This document shows positions 8,758 to 17,746 of a stretch of DNA of 64,000 nt, piece after piece. Below the pieces are notes generated by a model, which was not told the origin of the DNA, did no database searches, and was given only the letters and a program-made list of their open reading frames with translations. Made by a program: the position numbers and the translations under genes. Origin of the DNA: an uncultured Mycoplasmatota bacterium (GTDB lineage: Bacteria > Bacillota_I > Bacilli_A > RF39 > UBA660); assembly GCA_900549625.1 (NCBI GenBank), contig URPE01000003.1, positions 1 through 64,000 of the forward strand, given 5' to 3'. Every line of letters begins with the position of its first letter. The stretch's first letter is position 1.

Positions 8758-10491
8758 TTAATCTTTCTTTAATTCCCTTAATTGTTCTTCTTCTTGAACT
8801 AGTTTTTCTCTATCTTTTTCTACTACTTCTTTAGGTGCCTTATTAACATAATTTTCATTACTTAACAATTTTCTTCTTCTTAAAATAGAAGCCTCTAAAG
8901 TTTTAATTAAGTTCTCTTTTTTAGCAATATCTGTCTCACTTTCTACTTTCGTATAAAAAACAGTAGCCTTAATAAATTTAGAGTTAACCATATAATTATC
9001 TAGTTCTAAACTCTTAGTAATAACGTGATCATTTAATTTTAATAAATTTACTATTAAAGTGGTGTCATACTCTGTATTAAATAATACTTTTGCATCTTTT
9101 GGTATATTATTAGTAACTTTTAAATTACGATAACTACGAACAAAGTTAATTACATCATCTATTAATTCTTCTTCAGTATTAAAAATATACTTTTTTTCTC
9201 CTTTAGGATAAGTACTCATCATAATAGATTCAGTTTCTTTTATACTTAATTTACTATAAATTTCTTCGGTAACAAATGGCATAAAAGGATGTAACATTTT
9301 TAAAATACCTGTTAGAACATATACTAAAACACTCTTAGTAGTATTATCATCTAAATTAAATTTAGCCATTTCAATATAGTTATCACAGAAACATTCCCAA
9401 GTAAAGTTATATATTAAAGACCCAGCATTATTAAACTCAAATTTATCCATGAATTTTTTTACATCTTTAACTGTATTTGTATATTTAGTAAGAAGCCATT
9501 TATCTTCTTCTTTTAAATTACCTAAAGTAATACTTGTAAGGCTTTCAGTATTCATTAAAACAAATTTAGAAGCATTCCATATTTTATTAATAAAGTTCCA
9601 GTTAGCTTTAATTTTATCTTCATCAAAACGCATATCTGTACCATTTGAAACATCTGTAGCAAGGTAATATCTTAAAGCATCAGCCCCATATTCCTTTACC
9701 ATATCAAATGGATCTATACCATTTCCTAAACTCTTAGAAAATTTTCTTCCTTGTTTATCACGAATTAACCCATGAATTAGACAATGTTCAAATGGTCTTT
9801 TACCTAGTAACTCTTCACCTTGGAAAGTCATTCTATTAACCCAAAAAGGAATAATATCATAACCAGTTACTAAAGTATTGTTTGGATAATATCTTTCTAA
9901 TAATTTAGTATTATTAGGCCAACCTAAGGTAGCAAATGGCCATAGAGCACTAGAAAACCAAGTATCTAAAACATCTTCATCTTGTATCCAACCTTCGCCT
10001 TTAGGTGCAGAGATACCAACATATACCTCATCACCTTTGTACCAAGCAGGGATTCTATGACCCCACCAAAGTTGCCTTGATATACACCAGTCATAAGTTA
10101 TCTCCATCCAATGATTCATTGTTTTTTCATAACGATGAGGCACAAAATGCACTTTAGTACTACTATTCTTTTGATTATCTAAAACTAAATCTGCTAAAGG
10201 GCGCATCTTAACAAACCATTGAGCTTTAACCATTGGTTCTATTATAGCGTCTGTTCTTTCCGAATGCCCAACCTCATGTGTAATTGGTTCAACACTTAAA
10301 AGTAATCCTGACTCTTCTAAGTCTTTGACAACTAGCTTTCTTGCATCATCCCTATCTAGCCCTTGATATTTTTCAGGTACTAACTCATTTAAAGTAGCAT
10401 CATCATTCATAATAGTAATACATTCTAGATTATGTCTTAAACCAACTTCATAGTCATTTGGATCATGCGCAGGTGTTATTTTAACTACACC
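8758..10491 (-). pseudogene. valS: Valyl-tRNA synthetase, 3' part only; 5' part separated by the mobile element
   Basis: The C-terminal ~578 residues of ValRS, which attaches valine to tRNA-Val. The reading frame stays open beyond the internal ATG at 10410 to about 10491 and encodes GVVKITPAHDPNDYEVGLRH, a conserved stretch of the ValRS editing domain. Downstream features are intact: the KMSKS loop as GRKFSKSLGNGIDP, the anticodon-binding domain and the C-terminal coiled coil. The first ~270-300 residues, with the HIGH motif, are absent because the serine-recombinase element starts here. A full ValRS is about 880 residues. Since ValRS is essential, another copy, an excised subpopulation or a mixed assembly must explain survival. 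Confidence 0.9.
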
Positions 10492-10545
10492 AATTGGTAC
10501 AAATCATAATTTGTAATACAATAGACAATATGTTATAAGAAACTA
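10485..10545. other. Left attachment junction (attL) of the element in valS
   Basis: ValS coding homology stops at about 10489-10492, where the family's GTG motif would continue. The junction is centred on the palindrome ACCAATTGGT (10489-10498), and the integrase stop codon follows at 10543. Large serine recombinases cut at a central dinucleotide inside an imperfect palindrome, which fits. The exact crossover needs attR or the empty site, and neither is in the window. Confidence 0.6.
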
Positions 10546-12186
10546 TTGAACATCTTGTAATGGCTTTAGTTTCAAGAATAAATCAATAGTTCTATCTTCA
10601 TGGATTTCTATTCTATCTACTAACTTCAATATCAGATTCCTATCTAATTTTTTTCTACTCTTTTGGTATTCCTTTACAATTTGATTTGTTTCCAATATTT
10701 TATCCATAGAATGATTATCTTCGTAAGTAATTAAAGAATTAGTTAATTCAGAAACAACAGATTGTAAATTCTCTTTTTGTTGTTCTAATTTGGACGAAAT
10801 TTTTTGATAGGTGTCAATACTAATTACATTATCTAATCTATCCATATATAATTTCTCAATTTTTGCATCAAGTTCTCTTATTTCAACTTCACAAGAAGAT
10901 ATTTTTTCTTTTAGTATTGTTCCATAGGTTTTAATATTTTTCTTTTTCTCTTCTGTTAATTTTTCGTACTCAATTACTTTAATATACTTATCACAAATAT
11001 TATCAAGTTGTTGTAAAACACTTTCTTCAACATTAAAATAATTATTTGAATGAAGTGAACATACATGTAAATTTCTATTTTTTCTATGATATGTACAATG
11101 AGTATAAATATGGCGATATACTGTTCCATCTTTTCCAACTCTATCATTTCTTGAAAGATTTAACTTATGCTGACATTCATGACAAAACAATATACCATGC
11201 AATAATTCTTTTTCTGGATTTTCTGAAGATGAATGATGATTAGCTTTAATTAGATTTTGTACTTTTTCAAATGTATCATTATCAATAATAGCTTCATGCT
11301 TATCTGGAACAATTATCCATTCATCTTTTGGAACTCTACTTAGTTTTTTGCTACGAAAACTTCTTTTTTCATATCTGTGTTGAACCATACTACCAATATA
11401 AACCTCATTTGTAAGAATATCATGTATTGTCCTTTGATCCCATTGATATGGACATTTTAGTCTTCTAACTATTTTAATAAGGTTTTTATAAGCAGCTGGA
11501 GTCAAAATATTGTTTTCATAAAGTTTTTTTCTAACTGCTAACTGAGATTCAGTTTCAATATACCAATCAAATATTTGACGAACAATTTTAGCTGAATACT
11601 CTTCTACAATTAAATGATGTTTATCTTCTGGATCAACTTTATAACCATAAGGAGCGTTTTTTCCTCCACCAATATATTCACCAGCTTCTTGTTTTACTCT
11701 TTTTGAATTCTTAACATTTCGTGATAAATCACGAGAATATTTTTCATTCATAAAGTTATTAAGTGGTGCATACTCATTACTAGCTTTATTTTGTTCGGTA
11801 TCTACATCTTCCTGAACAGTCATAAATCTAACACCTAAAGAAGGAAAATAATAATCCATATAATATCCACATTCAAAATTACTTCTACCAAGTCTTGATA
11901 AATTTTTTGTAATAACAACTTTAATTTTTCCTGCTTCTATTTCTTCTAATAACTCTTGCCACCCTGGTCTATCAAAGTTTGTTCCACTCTTTCCATCATC
12001 AACAAATTCTCTGCATTGTGAACCTTTGTTTCCTCTTTGATCAATAAATTGATTAATTATTATTCTTTGATTAGAAATGCTTTCGCTCTCGTCCTTAACA
12101 CCCTTCCTTCTATCCTCTAATGAAAGTCTAATATACTTAGCAATTTCATCTGGAGAATACATTTTTAACAATATTGAATAATTCAC
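10543..12186 (-). CDS. Large serine recombinase (TnpX-like site-specific integrase)
   Basis: 547 residues. The N-terminal resolvase domain carries the catalytic Ser in AKYIRLSLEDRR, with EFVDDGKSGTNFDRPGW and the arginines of TKNLSRLGRSNF. A recombinase domain (about 175-310) follows, then a zinc-ribbon with C-H-E-C and later Cys/His residues (about 335-385) and a C-terminal coiled coil (about 400-480). This is the order in TnpX/TndX-type integrases of clostridial elements. It would integrate and excise the element by cutting valS. The start is a GTG at 12186 behind AAAGGAGG. That ribosome binding site lies in a hairpin (12191-12211). The gene ends about 50 bp from the valS junction, the usual integrase position. 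Confidence 0.95.
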   Translation of the reverse strand: MNYSILLKMYSPDEIAKYIRLSLEDRRKGVKDESESISNQRIIINQFIDQRGNKGSQCREFVDDGKSGTNFDRPGWQELLEEIEAGKIKVVITKNLSRLGRSNFECGYYMDYYFPSLGVRFMTVQEDVDTEQNKASNEYAPLNNFMNEKYSRDLSRNVKNSKRVKQEAGEYIGGGKNAPYGYKVDPEDKHHLIVEEYSAKIVRQIFDWYIETESQLAVRKKLYENNILTPAAYKNLIKIVRRLKCPYQWDQRTIHDILTNEVYIGSMVQHRYEKRSFRSKKLSRVPKDEWIIVPDKHEAIIDNDTFEKVQNLIKANHHSSSENPEKELLHGILFCHECQHKLNLSRNDRVGKDGTVYRHIYTHCTYHRKNRNLHVCSLHSNNYFNVEESVLQQLDNICDKYIKVIEYEKLTEEKKKNIKTYGTILKEKISSCEVEIRELDAKIEKLYMDRLDNVISIDTYQKISSKLEQQKENLQSVVSELTNSLITYEDNHSMDKILETNQIVKEYQKSRKKLDRNLILKLVDRIEIHEDRTIDLFLKLKPLQDVQ

Positions 12187-12190
12187 ATTT

Positions 12191-12315
12191 CCTCCTTTAC
12201 TTTCGTAAAGGATTCATAAACAGGGCACACCTATTACAAATTATTCACTTCAATTATAACACATTATTTGTATTTTTTTAATTATTATTCACGACTATTT
12301 TGTTATGAATCCTTT
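12191..12315 (-). promoter_or_regulatory. Integrase leader: SD-sequestering hairpin plus a 13-bp inverted repeat around its promoter
   Basis: On the minus strand CCTTTAC-GAAA-GTAAAGG (12194-12211) folds over the integrase Shine-Dalgarno AAAGGAGG. The overlapping TTATGAATCCTTT (+ strand complement at 12207-12219) can instead pair with AAAGGATTCATAA (+ strand complement at 12303-12315), a perfect 13-bp match at the end of the small upstream ORF. An extended -10 (TGTTATAAT, -10 at 12253-12258) lies between the arms. Transcripts starting there lack the upstream arm, while read-through transcripts contain it and could free the ribosome binding site. The regulation is inference; the pairings are visible. 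Confidence 0.55.
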
Positions 12316-12422
12316 CCTGTTAATTTTTTGTTTATATATTCATCTAAAAAAGCCATAAAATCATCTGTTAATACATCAATAATAGAAATCCCGTTTTCAT
12401 TAAAAATAACATTTATTTTCAT
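12303..12422 (-). CDS. Small conserved-looking 39-residue protein upstream of the integrase
   Basis: ATG at 12420-12422, protein beginning MKINVIFNENGISIIDVLTD and ending KKLTGKDS. The ribosome binding site AGAAAGGAT is well placed. Short proteins of this shape often precede TnpX-type recombinases in clostridial elements, though I cannot name a function. Its stop codon lies inside the AAAGGATTCATAA arm that can pair with the integrase leader, so its translation may be coupled to integrase expression. Confidence 0.6.
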   Translation of the reverse strand: MKINVIFNENGISIIDVLTDDFMAFLDEYINKKLTGKDS

Positions 12423-12443
12423 ACAAACATATCCTTTCTGTTA

Positions 12444-13178
12444 TTAAATGCTTCTTAAAATACCATGTATAAAATACCTATCTGTTTTTTTATGATTCGG
12501 TTCATGTGAACAAGAATATAATGTTATAATCTTATCATTCTTATAATCAATAATTAAATTAGAATTAATCTTACTTTTATTTAGAATTATCTTGATATAA
12601 TCCTCGTAATCATCTAATGATGAAAATGATTGATTGTATGATTCTGATTCAGTATCATCTACATACGCACTAAATACTTCAACCTTATAATTTTTATTTG
12701 GCGTATAAACATAAAAAAATGGATGTTCTTGGTAAAAAGACTCATCCAAAAATTTATATACTTTGCCAAACATTGAACCATCCTTAGTACGATGACCATA
12801 AATAAAAGTATTATAATCTGTAAAATCTTTTGATGAATTATAATCCATAAATATACTTCCAAAACCACTCCATTTTTTATCATAGGAATGATTTAAATAA
12901 AATGAATTATTTTTTCCTTGAACAATAGGATAATTTATTTGTGTTCCTTCAACTACAATCCATCCTACAATATCAGGATTAATATTTTTTAATTCAGTAA
13001 AATCAACACTAAATGATTGTTCTTCAGGTGGTATATCAGGAATATCTATCAATTCTATTAATTCTTCCTTAATATTAGCTGCATCTTTTTCTTCTTTATA
13101 TATTTGATATATTTTAAATACACAATATAATAAAGAAAGTAATAATACTAATAAGAAAAGTATTTTTATTTTTTTCAT
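12444..13178 (-). CDS. srtB: Class B sortase
   Basis: 244 residues with an N-terminal membrane anchor (about 5-25) and a sortase domain. Catalytic residues are visible: His in FIYGHRTKDGSMFG, Cys in IITLYSCSHE and Arg in KTDRYFIHGI. TLxSC and overall layout match class B. It would join surface proteins to the cell wall. Its likely substrate is the SpaA-type protein at the other end of the operon (46214-49549), which ends in VQTG, a membrane segment and a basic tail. It belongs to the element's long minus-strand operon. Confidence 0.9.
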   Translation of the reverse strand: MKKIKILFLLVLLLSLLYCVFKIYQIYKEEKDAANIKEELIELIDIPDIPPEEQSFSVDFTELKNINPDIVGWIVVEGTQINYPIVQGKNNSFYLNHSYDKKWSGFGSIFMDYNSSKDFTDYNTFIYGHRTKDGSMFGKVYKFLDESFYQEHPFFYVYTPNKNYKVEVFSAYVDDTESESYNQSFSSLDDYEDYIKIILNKSKINSNLIIDYKNDKIITLYSCSHEPNHKKTDRYFIHGILRSI

Positions 13179-13180
13179 GT

Positions 13181-13471
13181 TTATTTTTCTATCTCCTCAT
13201 TTAGTTCCTTTTCATTGGATATTTCATATTTTTTTCTATACTCATCTAAATGTCTTAATTCTTCTCTAGTTAATAAGTCAACCATACCATGACTGTTATA
13301 TACAAAAACTTCGTCATATAAAAAGTCATAGAATTCTTTACCCTTCCAAACATTATCATCATCTTTAGCAATAATGTTTTTATTTTTATCATATTCTAAA
13401 TTTATATCATATATTTTGTGCTTATATAGAATATGGTCAATTAAATCTAATTCATTATCTAAGTATTTCAT
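13181..13471 (-). CDS. Hypothetical accessory protein with acidic C-terminal tail
   Basis: 96 residues, not recognised, polar and acidic, soluble. It ends NELNEEIEK, the shared C-terminal tail seen on eighteen proteins of this element. The start overlaps the stop of the SUFU gene, indicating translational coupling. Confidence 0.65.
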   Translation of the reverse strand: MKYLDNELDLIDHILYKHKIYDINLEYDKNKNIIAKDDDNVWKGKEFYDFLYDEVFVYNSHGMVDLLTREELRHLDEYRKKYEISNEKELNEEIEK

Positions 13472-14226
13472 ATTTCTATTTCATTCTCCTTTTCTATATC
13501 ATCTTCTAAATCTTGATCTATATTCTTATTAATCAAATCTTCACAATAGTTTTTTCTATTTATATTTACAACTGGAACAAGGTCTTTATCCGAAAATAAT
13601 TCCATTAATGCTTCTACACCTTTTTGTTGCTTATATAACATCTCTTCTTTATATAAAGGAAATATTTGATAAAAATTTATTCTACCTTTATTTGGCAATG
13701 TTAAGTCTAAGAATTCATAATCTTTATTCAAAGCATTTAGTAAAAGCGTACTTGAAAACTTTGTATTTTTTGCAAATGGTATTGTTGCTTTTTCATCTTC
13801 GGAAAAAGTATGACCAAACCCTATCCAAGAATCTTCCTTTATAGGTGTTCTTGCAATATTCTTAATTTGACTTATAACCCAACCATTTTCTTCTTTTTCA
13901 AAATCAAAATTCCAATCAGGTGGTAAATATAAAACTAATTCAGCTCTATCTAATCCTTCATCCTTTATAACATCTGGCACATTCATTTTATATGCACCTA
14001 ATCCTCTTGTAACTAATTTGTAAAAATTGTTTTTAGTATCAGGTGGAATGATTAAAATATCTAAATGAACATCTGGAGAATATAATTCATGATATACTTT
14101 GTCAAAATCACCGATATTCTTTTTTACATATTCTTCATATAATTTTATATCTTCAGCATTATATACAAATTTAGGTGGTTCTTTTAATCCTTTAAAATAG
14201 TAATTCATTTTTTTAGCAATACTCAA
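13468..14226 (-). CDS. Suppressor-of-fused (SUFU) domain protein
   Basis: 252 residues. The SUFU-like fold is suggested by DRAELVLYLPPDWNF, then WVISQIKNIARTPIKEDSWI and GFGHTFSEDEKATIPFA, which match bacterial SUFU-domain proteins (common in toxin-immunity and polymorphic systems). It ends DIEKENEIEI, the element's shared tail, so it is grouped with the accessory proteins rather than the transfer machine. It lies between the relaxase and a small tailed protein in the same operon. A protective role in the recipient would fit but is inference. Confidence 0.75.
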   Translation of the reverse strand: MSIAKKMNYYFKGLKEPPKFVYNAEDIKLYEEYVKKNIGDFDKVYHELYSPDVHLDILIIPPDTKNNFYKLVTRGLGAYKMNVPDVIKDEGLDRAELVLYLPPDWNFDFEKEENGWVISQIKNIARTPIKEDSWIGFGHTFSEDEKATIPFAKNTKFSSTLLLNALNKDYEFLDLTLPNKGRINFYQIFPLYKEEMLYKQQKGVEALMELFSDKDLVPVVNINRKNYCEDLINKNIDQDLEDDIEKENEIEI

Positions 14227-14240
14227 CTTTTATCATCTCC

Positions 14241-15968
14241 TTATTTTCCTTTATAATATTCATTTACTTTTTTCTTTTCTTCCTGTGATATTTTTTCTAT
14301 TTCTTCTCCATTTACTCTTTCAACTTCCTTATCATACTGGTCATATAATATATACTCTTTATCATCCACCAAATAAATAATTCCTCTAGTATCATAACTA
14401 ATCCACGCAACACTTTTTTTAGGAACATAAAAAAAGTATTCACTATATGGAATACGAACACAATATTTATCAGATGATGAGCGTTTTTCATCAATCATAT
14501 TTTTACCAATAGACACACTTTTGATATATCCTTTTTCACTCTCCAATGAAATTCCTTTTATTTTTTCTAATTCACTAGCTTTATTCTTTAAATAAGATAA
14601 ATAGGCATATTTCTTATTCATATCTATTTTCATCTTATTTGCTTCTGAAATAATATCTTCTACTTCTTCAGGAGTATCTACATTCAATTCTGCTTTTACA
14701 TCTAAAAAAGCTTTTACTTCATTAGGTAGTTCAGCATCTACTGGATATATATCTTGTTGTTCTAAGTATCCATTATAATCATCTAAATATTTAATATATA
14801 AATTGCATAATGGAACTCTTAATTGTAATGTTTCGTGTTTAGATAATAAAGAATGATATTCTTCTTCTCTTTCTTCAATTTCATTCTTTATTTGTTCTAT
14901 TTGATTTTCTAATGAATCATAATTATATATTTCATGATTATTTAAAAAATTAATAGTATCTACTAATTGATGATAACGCTTAACTTCTAAATAGCGAGAA
15001 TTATAATATTTATAATAATCTGAATTTGAATCCAAATCTTGCATAGTATATAAAACTGAATGTTTTGATAGTCTTGCTAATTGATCATATATATTTAGAA
15101 TATCACTATCATTCACATTTAATTTATATTCTTCAAAATTAATAACCTTTTGATTTTTTCTTTTTTCTCTAAAAAATAGTTTTAATGCTTCTTCACTATA
15201 ATCATTACCTAATATTTTCATTGTTACATATCTTTCTTTGCCATAAGGTTTTATACGAATATTTTTACCATGCTTAATTAAATATCCTTCTAAAGCTAGT
15301 TGCTCTAATAATTCATCAAATGAATAGCATCTATCTTTTAATGTATCAATCATTTCTATAATTTGTTGCCTCCAAGATTTATTTGCAATATCATACAAAT
15401 ATTTATTTTTATGATAATGACCAATCTTAGGAGCATCTTCAATTATATGAAGTCCATGTTCTAAAGCAATTTGATCGCTTACATCTCTTAATCCATATAA
15501 ACCCTCAACAGGATTTGATAATCTATCCTCTAGTTTTCTACCTTTCATATTTACAGATGATATGCAGAAGTGATTGTGCAAATGTAAATGGTCTACATGG
15601 GTACAAACTATTACTTGAAAATCTGGATATAATCTTTTAGCAAGTTCTATACCCATCTGATGTACTTCTTCAGGAGTTAAATTTTTTTCTTTTGGATCAA
15701 ATGATTGATAAGCATGATAACAAGTTCTACTATCATTGTCTTCTTCAATATTAAACTTTTGACTATTTCTTAACATATCATAAGGTGCTAATTCAGCTGA
15801 ACAATTTATTCCTGTAACTAATTTACCACCCATAGTCTTTTCTGGATTTTTAATATAATCAATACATTTGATTCTACCTTGAACTCCATGAACTGCCCAT
15901 CTAGCTGTCGCTGGAATAAGTATCACCTGTCCATTCATATTCTTCATTATCATTATAATAATATACAT
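14241..15968 (-). CDS. MOBP-type relaxase (MobA/VirD2-like)
   Basis: 575 residues. It nicks oriT and leads the transferred strand. The N-terminal domain shows the probable catalytic Tyr in CIDYIKNPEKT and the metal-binding histidines in HVDHLHLHNHF. The middle is long coiled coil (about 340-480). Residues about 497-556 form a small domain (YCVRIPYSEYFFYVPKK ... YILYDQYDKE) that recurs in the element's primase. The start is uncertain because the gene overlaps the upstream MobC-like gene by 68 bp. MKNMNGQV or nearby is more likely than the first Met. It has no acidic tail; a relaxase travels with the DNA by covalent linkage. Confidence 0.9.
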   Translation of the reverse strand: MYIIIMIMKNMNGQVILIPATARWAVHGVQGRIKCIDYIKNPEKTMGGKLVTGINCSAELAPYDMLRNSQKFNIEEDNDSRTCYHAYQSFDPKEKNLTPEEVHQMGIELAKRLYPDFQVIVCTHVDHLHLHNHFCISSVNMKGRKLEDRLSNPVEGLYGLRDVSDQIALEHGLHIIEDAPKIGHYHKNKYLYDIANKSWRQQIIEMIDTLKDRCYSFDELLEQLALEGYLIKHGKNIRIKPYGKERYVTMKILGNDYSEEALKLFFREKRKNQKVINFEEYKLNVNDSDILNIYDQLARLSKHSVLYTMQDLDSNSDYYKYYNSRYLEVKRYHQLVDTINFLNNHEIYNYDSLENQIEQIKNEIEEREEEYHSLLSKHETLQLRVPLCNLYIKYLDDYNGYLEQQDIYPVDAELPNEVKAFLDVKAELNVDTPEEVEDIISEANKMKIDMNKKYAYLSYLKNKASELEKIKGISLESEKGYIKSVSIGKNMIDEKRSSSDKYCVRIPYSEYFFYVPKKSVAWISYDTRGIIYLVDDKEYILYDQYDKEVERVNGEEIEKISQEEKKKVNEYYKGK

Positions 15969-16704
15969 TTGATTTTATTTCACTTGCACATCTTCTAGCA
16001 GATTCCAAATCGTCATATCCAATTACTATTGAACATTCTAATTTATTATCTTCTCTATAAAAAGATAGCATTGCTTTCTTTTTCATTGCTACATCACGAA
16101 AAGCATTTACTTGTTGTTCAAATATATTCATATTTAAATTATCTAAATCAAAATCAACATAACTATTTTTTAAATAAACTATATATTTGCTTTTTGTATT
16201 TGGAACTTGTAAATTTGAAGGTCTTACCAAATAAATACTTTCATTCTTCTTAATTACTCTTCTTAAAAAGTTTTCATCTGGAGAATACTTTTCAATTAAA
16301 CTCATTCTTTGTTGAATTTTCTTTTCAGTATTAACAGATAAGATTGCTACAATTAAACTAGACAATATATCAATCATTTCTATAATCTGATTATTTTGAT
16401 TACTAATATTTTCTACTGCTTGAGGTGAAATCAAAACATTTTTTAGAACAGCTTTTTGTTCATATAATATTTCTCTCAAGGTTTGAATAAAATCACTAAT
16501 GTAATTACATATCTCATTTTTACCTTCTATATCCTCAATATAAATATTCTCATAAATACATGCCGCTCTAATATATTCAGCTAAACAATCACCATATCCA
16601 TACTTAATAGCTTTTTCAGTTATGATTCTTCTTTCTTCTTCGTTAAGCATAACATTGATTTTTTGTCTTCTTAATTTACTATATCTTTCGTCTTGATCGC
16701 TCAT
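15901..16704 (-). CDS. MobC-like relaxosome accessory protein
   Basis: 267 residues. The N-terminus (RQKINVMLNEEERRIITEKA ... YIRAACI) has the ribbon-helix-helix pattern of MobC-type proteins that bind oriT and assist the relaxase. The C-terminal half is unrecognised. It overlaps the relaxase gene downstream and the 16679 gene upstream, so the three are translationally coupled. Confidence 0.75.
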   Translation of the reverse strand: MSDQDERYSKLRRQKINVMLNEEERRIITEKAIKYGYGDCLAEYIRAACIYENIYIEDIEGKNEICNYISDFIQTLREILYEQKAVLKNVLISPQAVENISNQNNQIIEMIDILSSLIVAILSVNTEKKIQQRMSLIEKYSPDENFLRRVIKKNESIYLVRPSNLQVPNTKSKYIVYLKNSYVDFDLDNLNMNIFEQQVNAFRDVAMKKKAMLSFYREDNKLECSIVIGYDDLESARRCASEIKSNVYYYNDNEEYEWTGDTYSSDS

Positions 16705-17239
16705 ATAATTTCTTTTTCTCTTTCTGAAGACTTAACTTATATAATTCTAGTTCTTTTAAATATGCCTTACGAAAATAATTTTCAGTTAGCCACTTAACAC
16801 CTTGTTTTGAAATCATAACCTTTCCATCTTTATCATATTTATAAGATGTTGAATTTCTTTTTTCCATTCTTTGAACTGCCATACCTATTGCTGCTTTACT
16901 TCTATTAAAATAATCTCTTAAATCATACAATGATATATCCTTATATTCAAATTTCTTATGAGGAATATTTAATTCTTCTTCTAATCTTTGAACTTGCTTT
17001 TGAAAAAATTCAATGTCAGCATCTAAATAATATTTTTTGTTAAAGTATACATCACTTAACCACTCAACACATTCTAATTTTATATATACAACTCTTTCAC
17101 CATTAGAAGCAATTCTTTTATGAACCCAACTCTCTAATGGATGTCTTTTTTTCATCTTCTTAACTACATTATCAAACTGCTCATCAGTTAAATTAAATTT
17201 CTGTTGAACACGCCACTTTTCCATTGATTTAAATTCCAT
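16679..17239 (-). CDS. DNA-binding-type accessory protein with an internal duplication, next to oriT
   Basis: 186 residues, basic. Two halves resemble each other: each has a short helical part, a middle rich in Lys/Arg, a WLSDVYFNKKYYL / WLTENYFRKAYLK stretch and then a coiled helix. This looks like a duplicated winged-helix or MerR-like DNA-binding unit (inference). It is the first gene after the candidate oriT and overlaps the MobC-like gene, which suggests it is part of the relaxosome. Confidence 0.65.
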   Translation of the reverse strand: MEFKSMEKWRVQQKFNLTDEQFDNVVKKMKKRHPLESWVHKRIASNGERVVYIKLECVEWLSDVYFNKKYYLDADIEFFQKQVQRLEEELNIPHKKFEYKDISLYDLRDYFNRSKAAIGMAVQRMEKRNSTSYKYDKDGKVMISKQGVKWLTENYFRKAYLKELELYKLSLQKEKKKLYERSRRKI

Positions 17240-17307
17240 TTTTAACTCCTTTCCTTTTTATTCAGAAGTGAGGTAACTAAGTAGTCTTGTATAATATATC
17301 AAGCATG

Positions 17308-17375
17308 GTGTTGACACACCCCTAAGCTTGTTAGGGAATATCCCTAAAACCCACTAAATAGTCGCTGACAGTTAG
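17308..17375. other. oriT: Candidate origin of transfer (oriT)
   Basis: The intergenic gap before the relaxosome genes holds three alternating hexamers: CCCTAA (17320-17325), TTAGGG (17331-17336) and CCCTAA (17342-17347), each 5 bp apart. They can form two alternative hairpins. Inverted repeats just upstream of relaxase genes are typical of MOBP oriT sites. No nick-site consensus was verified. Confidence 0.5.
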
Positions 17376-17395
17376 TAGATTTTTTTCAAAAATTA

Positions 17396-17746
17396 TTAAA
17401 AATATTTCTCATTTTCATCAATTTCTAATGATGAAAAATAGTCTAAACTATCATAATAAACTGCTTCCGATATTTCTCCAGAAGTTGCTTTTTCTAAATC
17501 TTTTTTTGTTAAATTTCCTCTTGTATAATGATCAGTTAAGTAATGAGAAATAGAATACGGATTTATATTTTCATTCTCAACTTTTAATGAAATATTATAA
17601 ATAAATTTAACATCTTCTAAATCAATATCAGGAAAACAATCGTATATTCCTTTAAGAATATAATAAGATTTTATATTGTTTTTATGAAATTCTGGCATAG
17701 TTTTATACATATCAAATACATCCATATTATCCAACCTCTCTTTCAT
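17396..17746 (-). CDS. Hypothetical accessory protein
   Basis: 116 residues, not recognised, acidic, no membrane segment. It contains the GEISEAVYYDSLDYFSSLE pattern seen in antirestriction-like small proteins, but the similarity is too weak for a call. It is the last gene before the oriT region, overlaps the next gene upstream by about 20 bp, and lacks the shared acidic tail. Confidence 0.6.
   Translation of the reverse strand: MKERLDNMDVFDMYKTMPEFHKNNIKSYYILKGIYDCFPDIDLEDVKFIYNISLKVENENINPYSISHYLTDHYTRGNLTKKDLEKATSGEISEAVYYDSLDYFSSLEIDENEKYF

Noticed and set aside
8758..10410. A complete 550-residue ValRS starting at the ATG at 10410
   Set aside because: The frame continues upstream with conserved ValRS sequence to the junction, and the HIGH-containing domain is missing. 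It is a fragment.
13608..13844. Plus-strand ORF inside the SUFU gene, and similar opposite-strand ORFs (for example 6911-7126, 9449-9667, 11046-11243, 31056-31286, 43505-43768)
   Set aside because: They overlap clear genes on the other strand, lack ribosome binding sites and have compositions expected of antisense frames.
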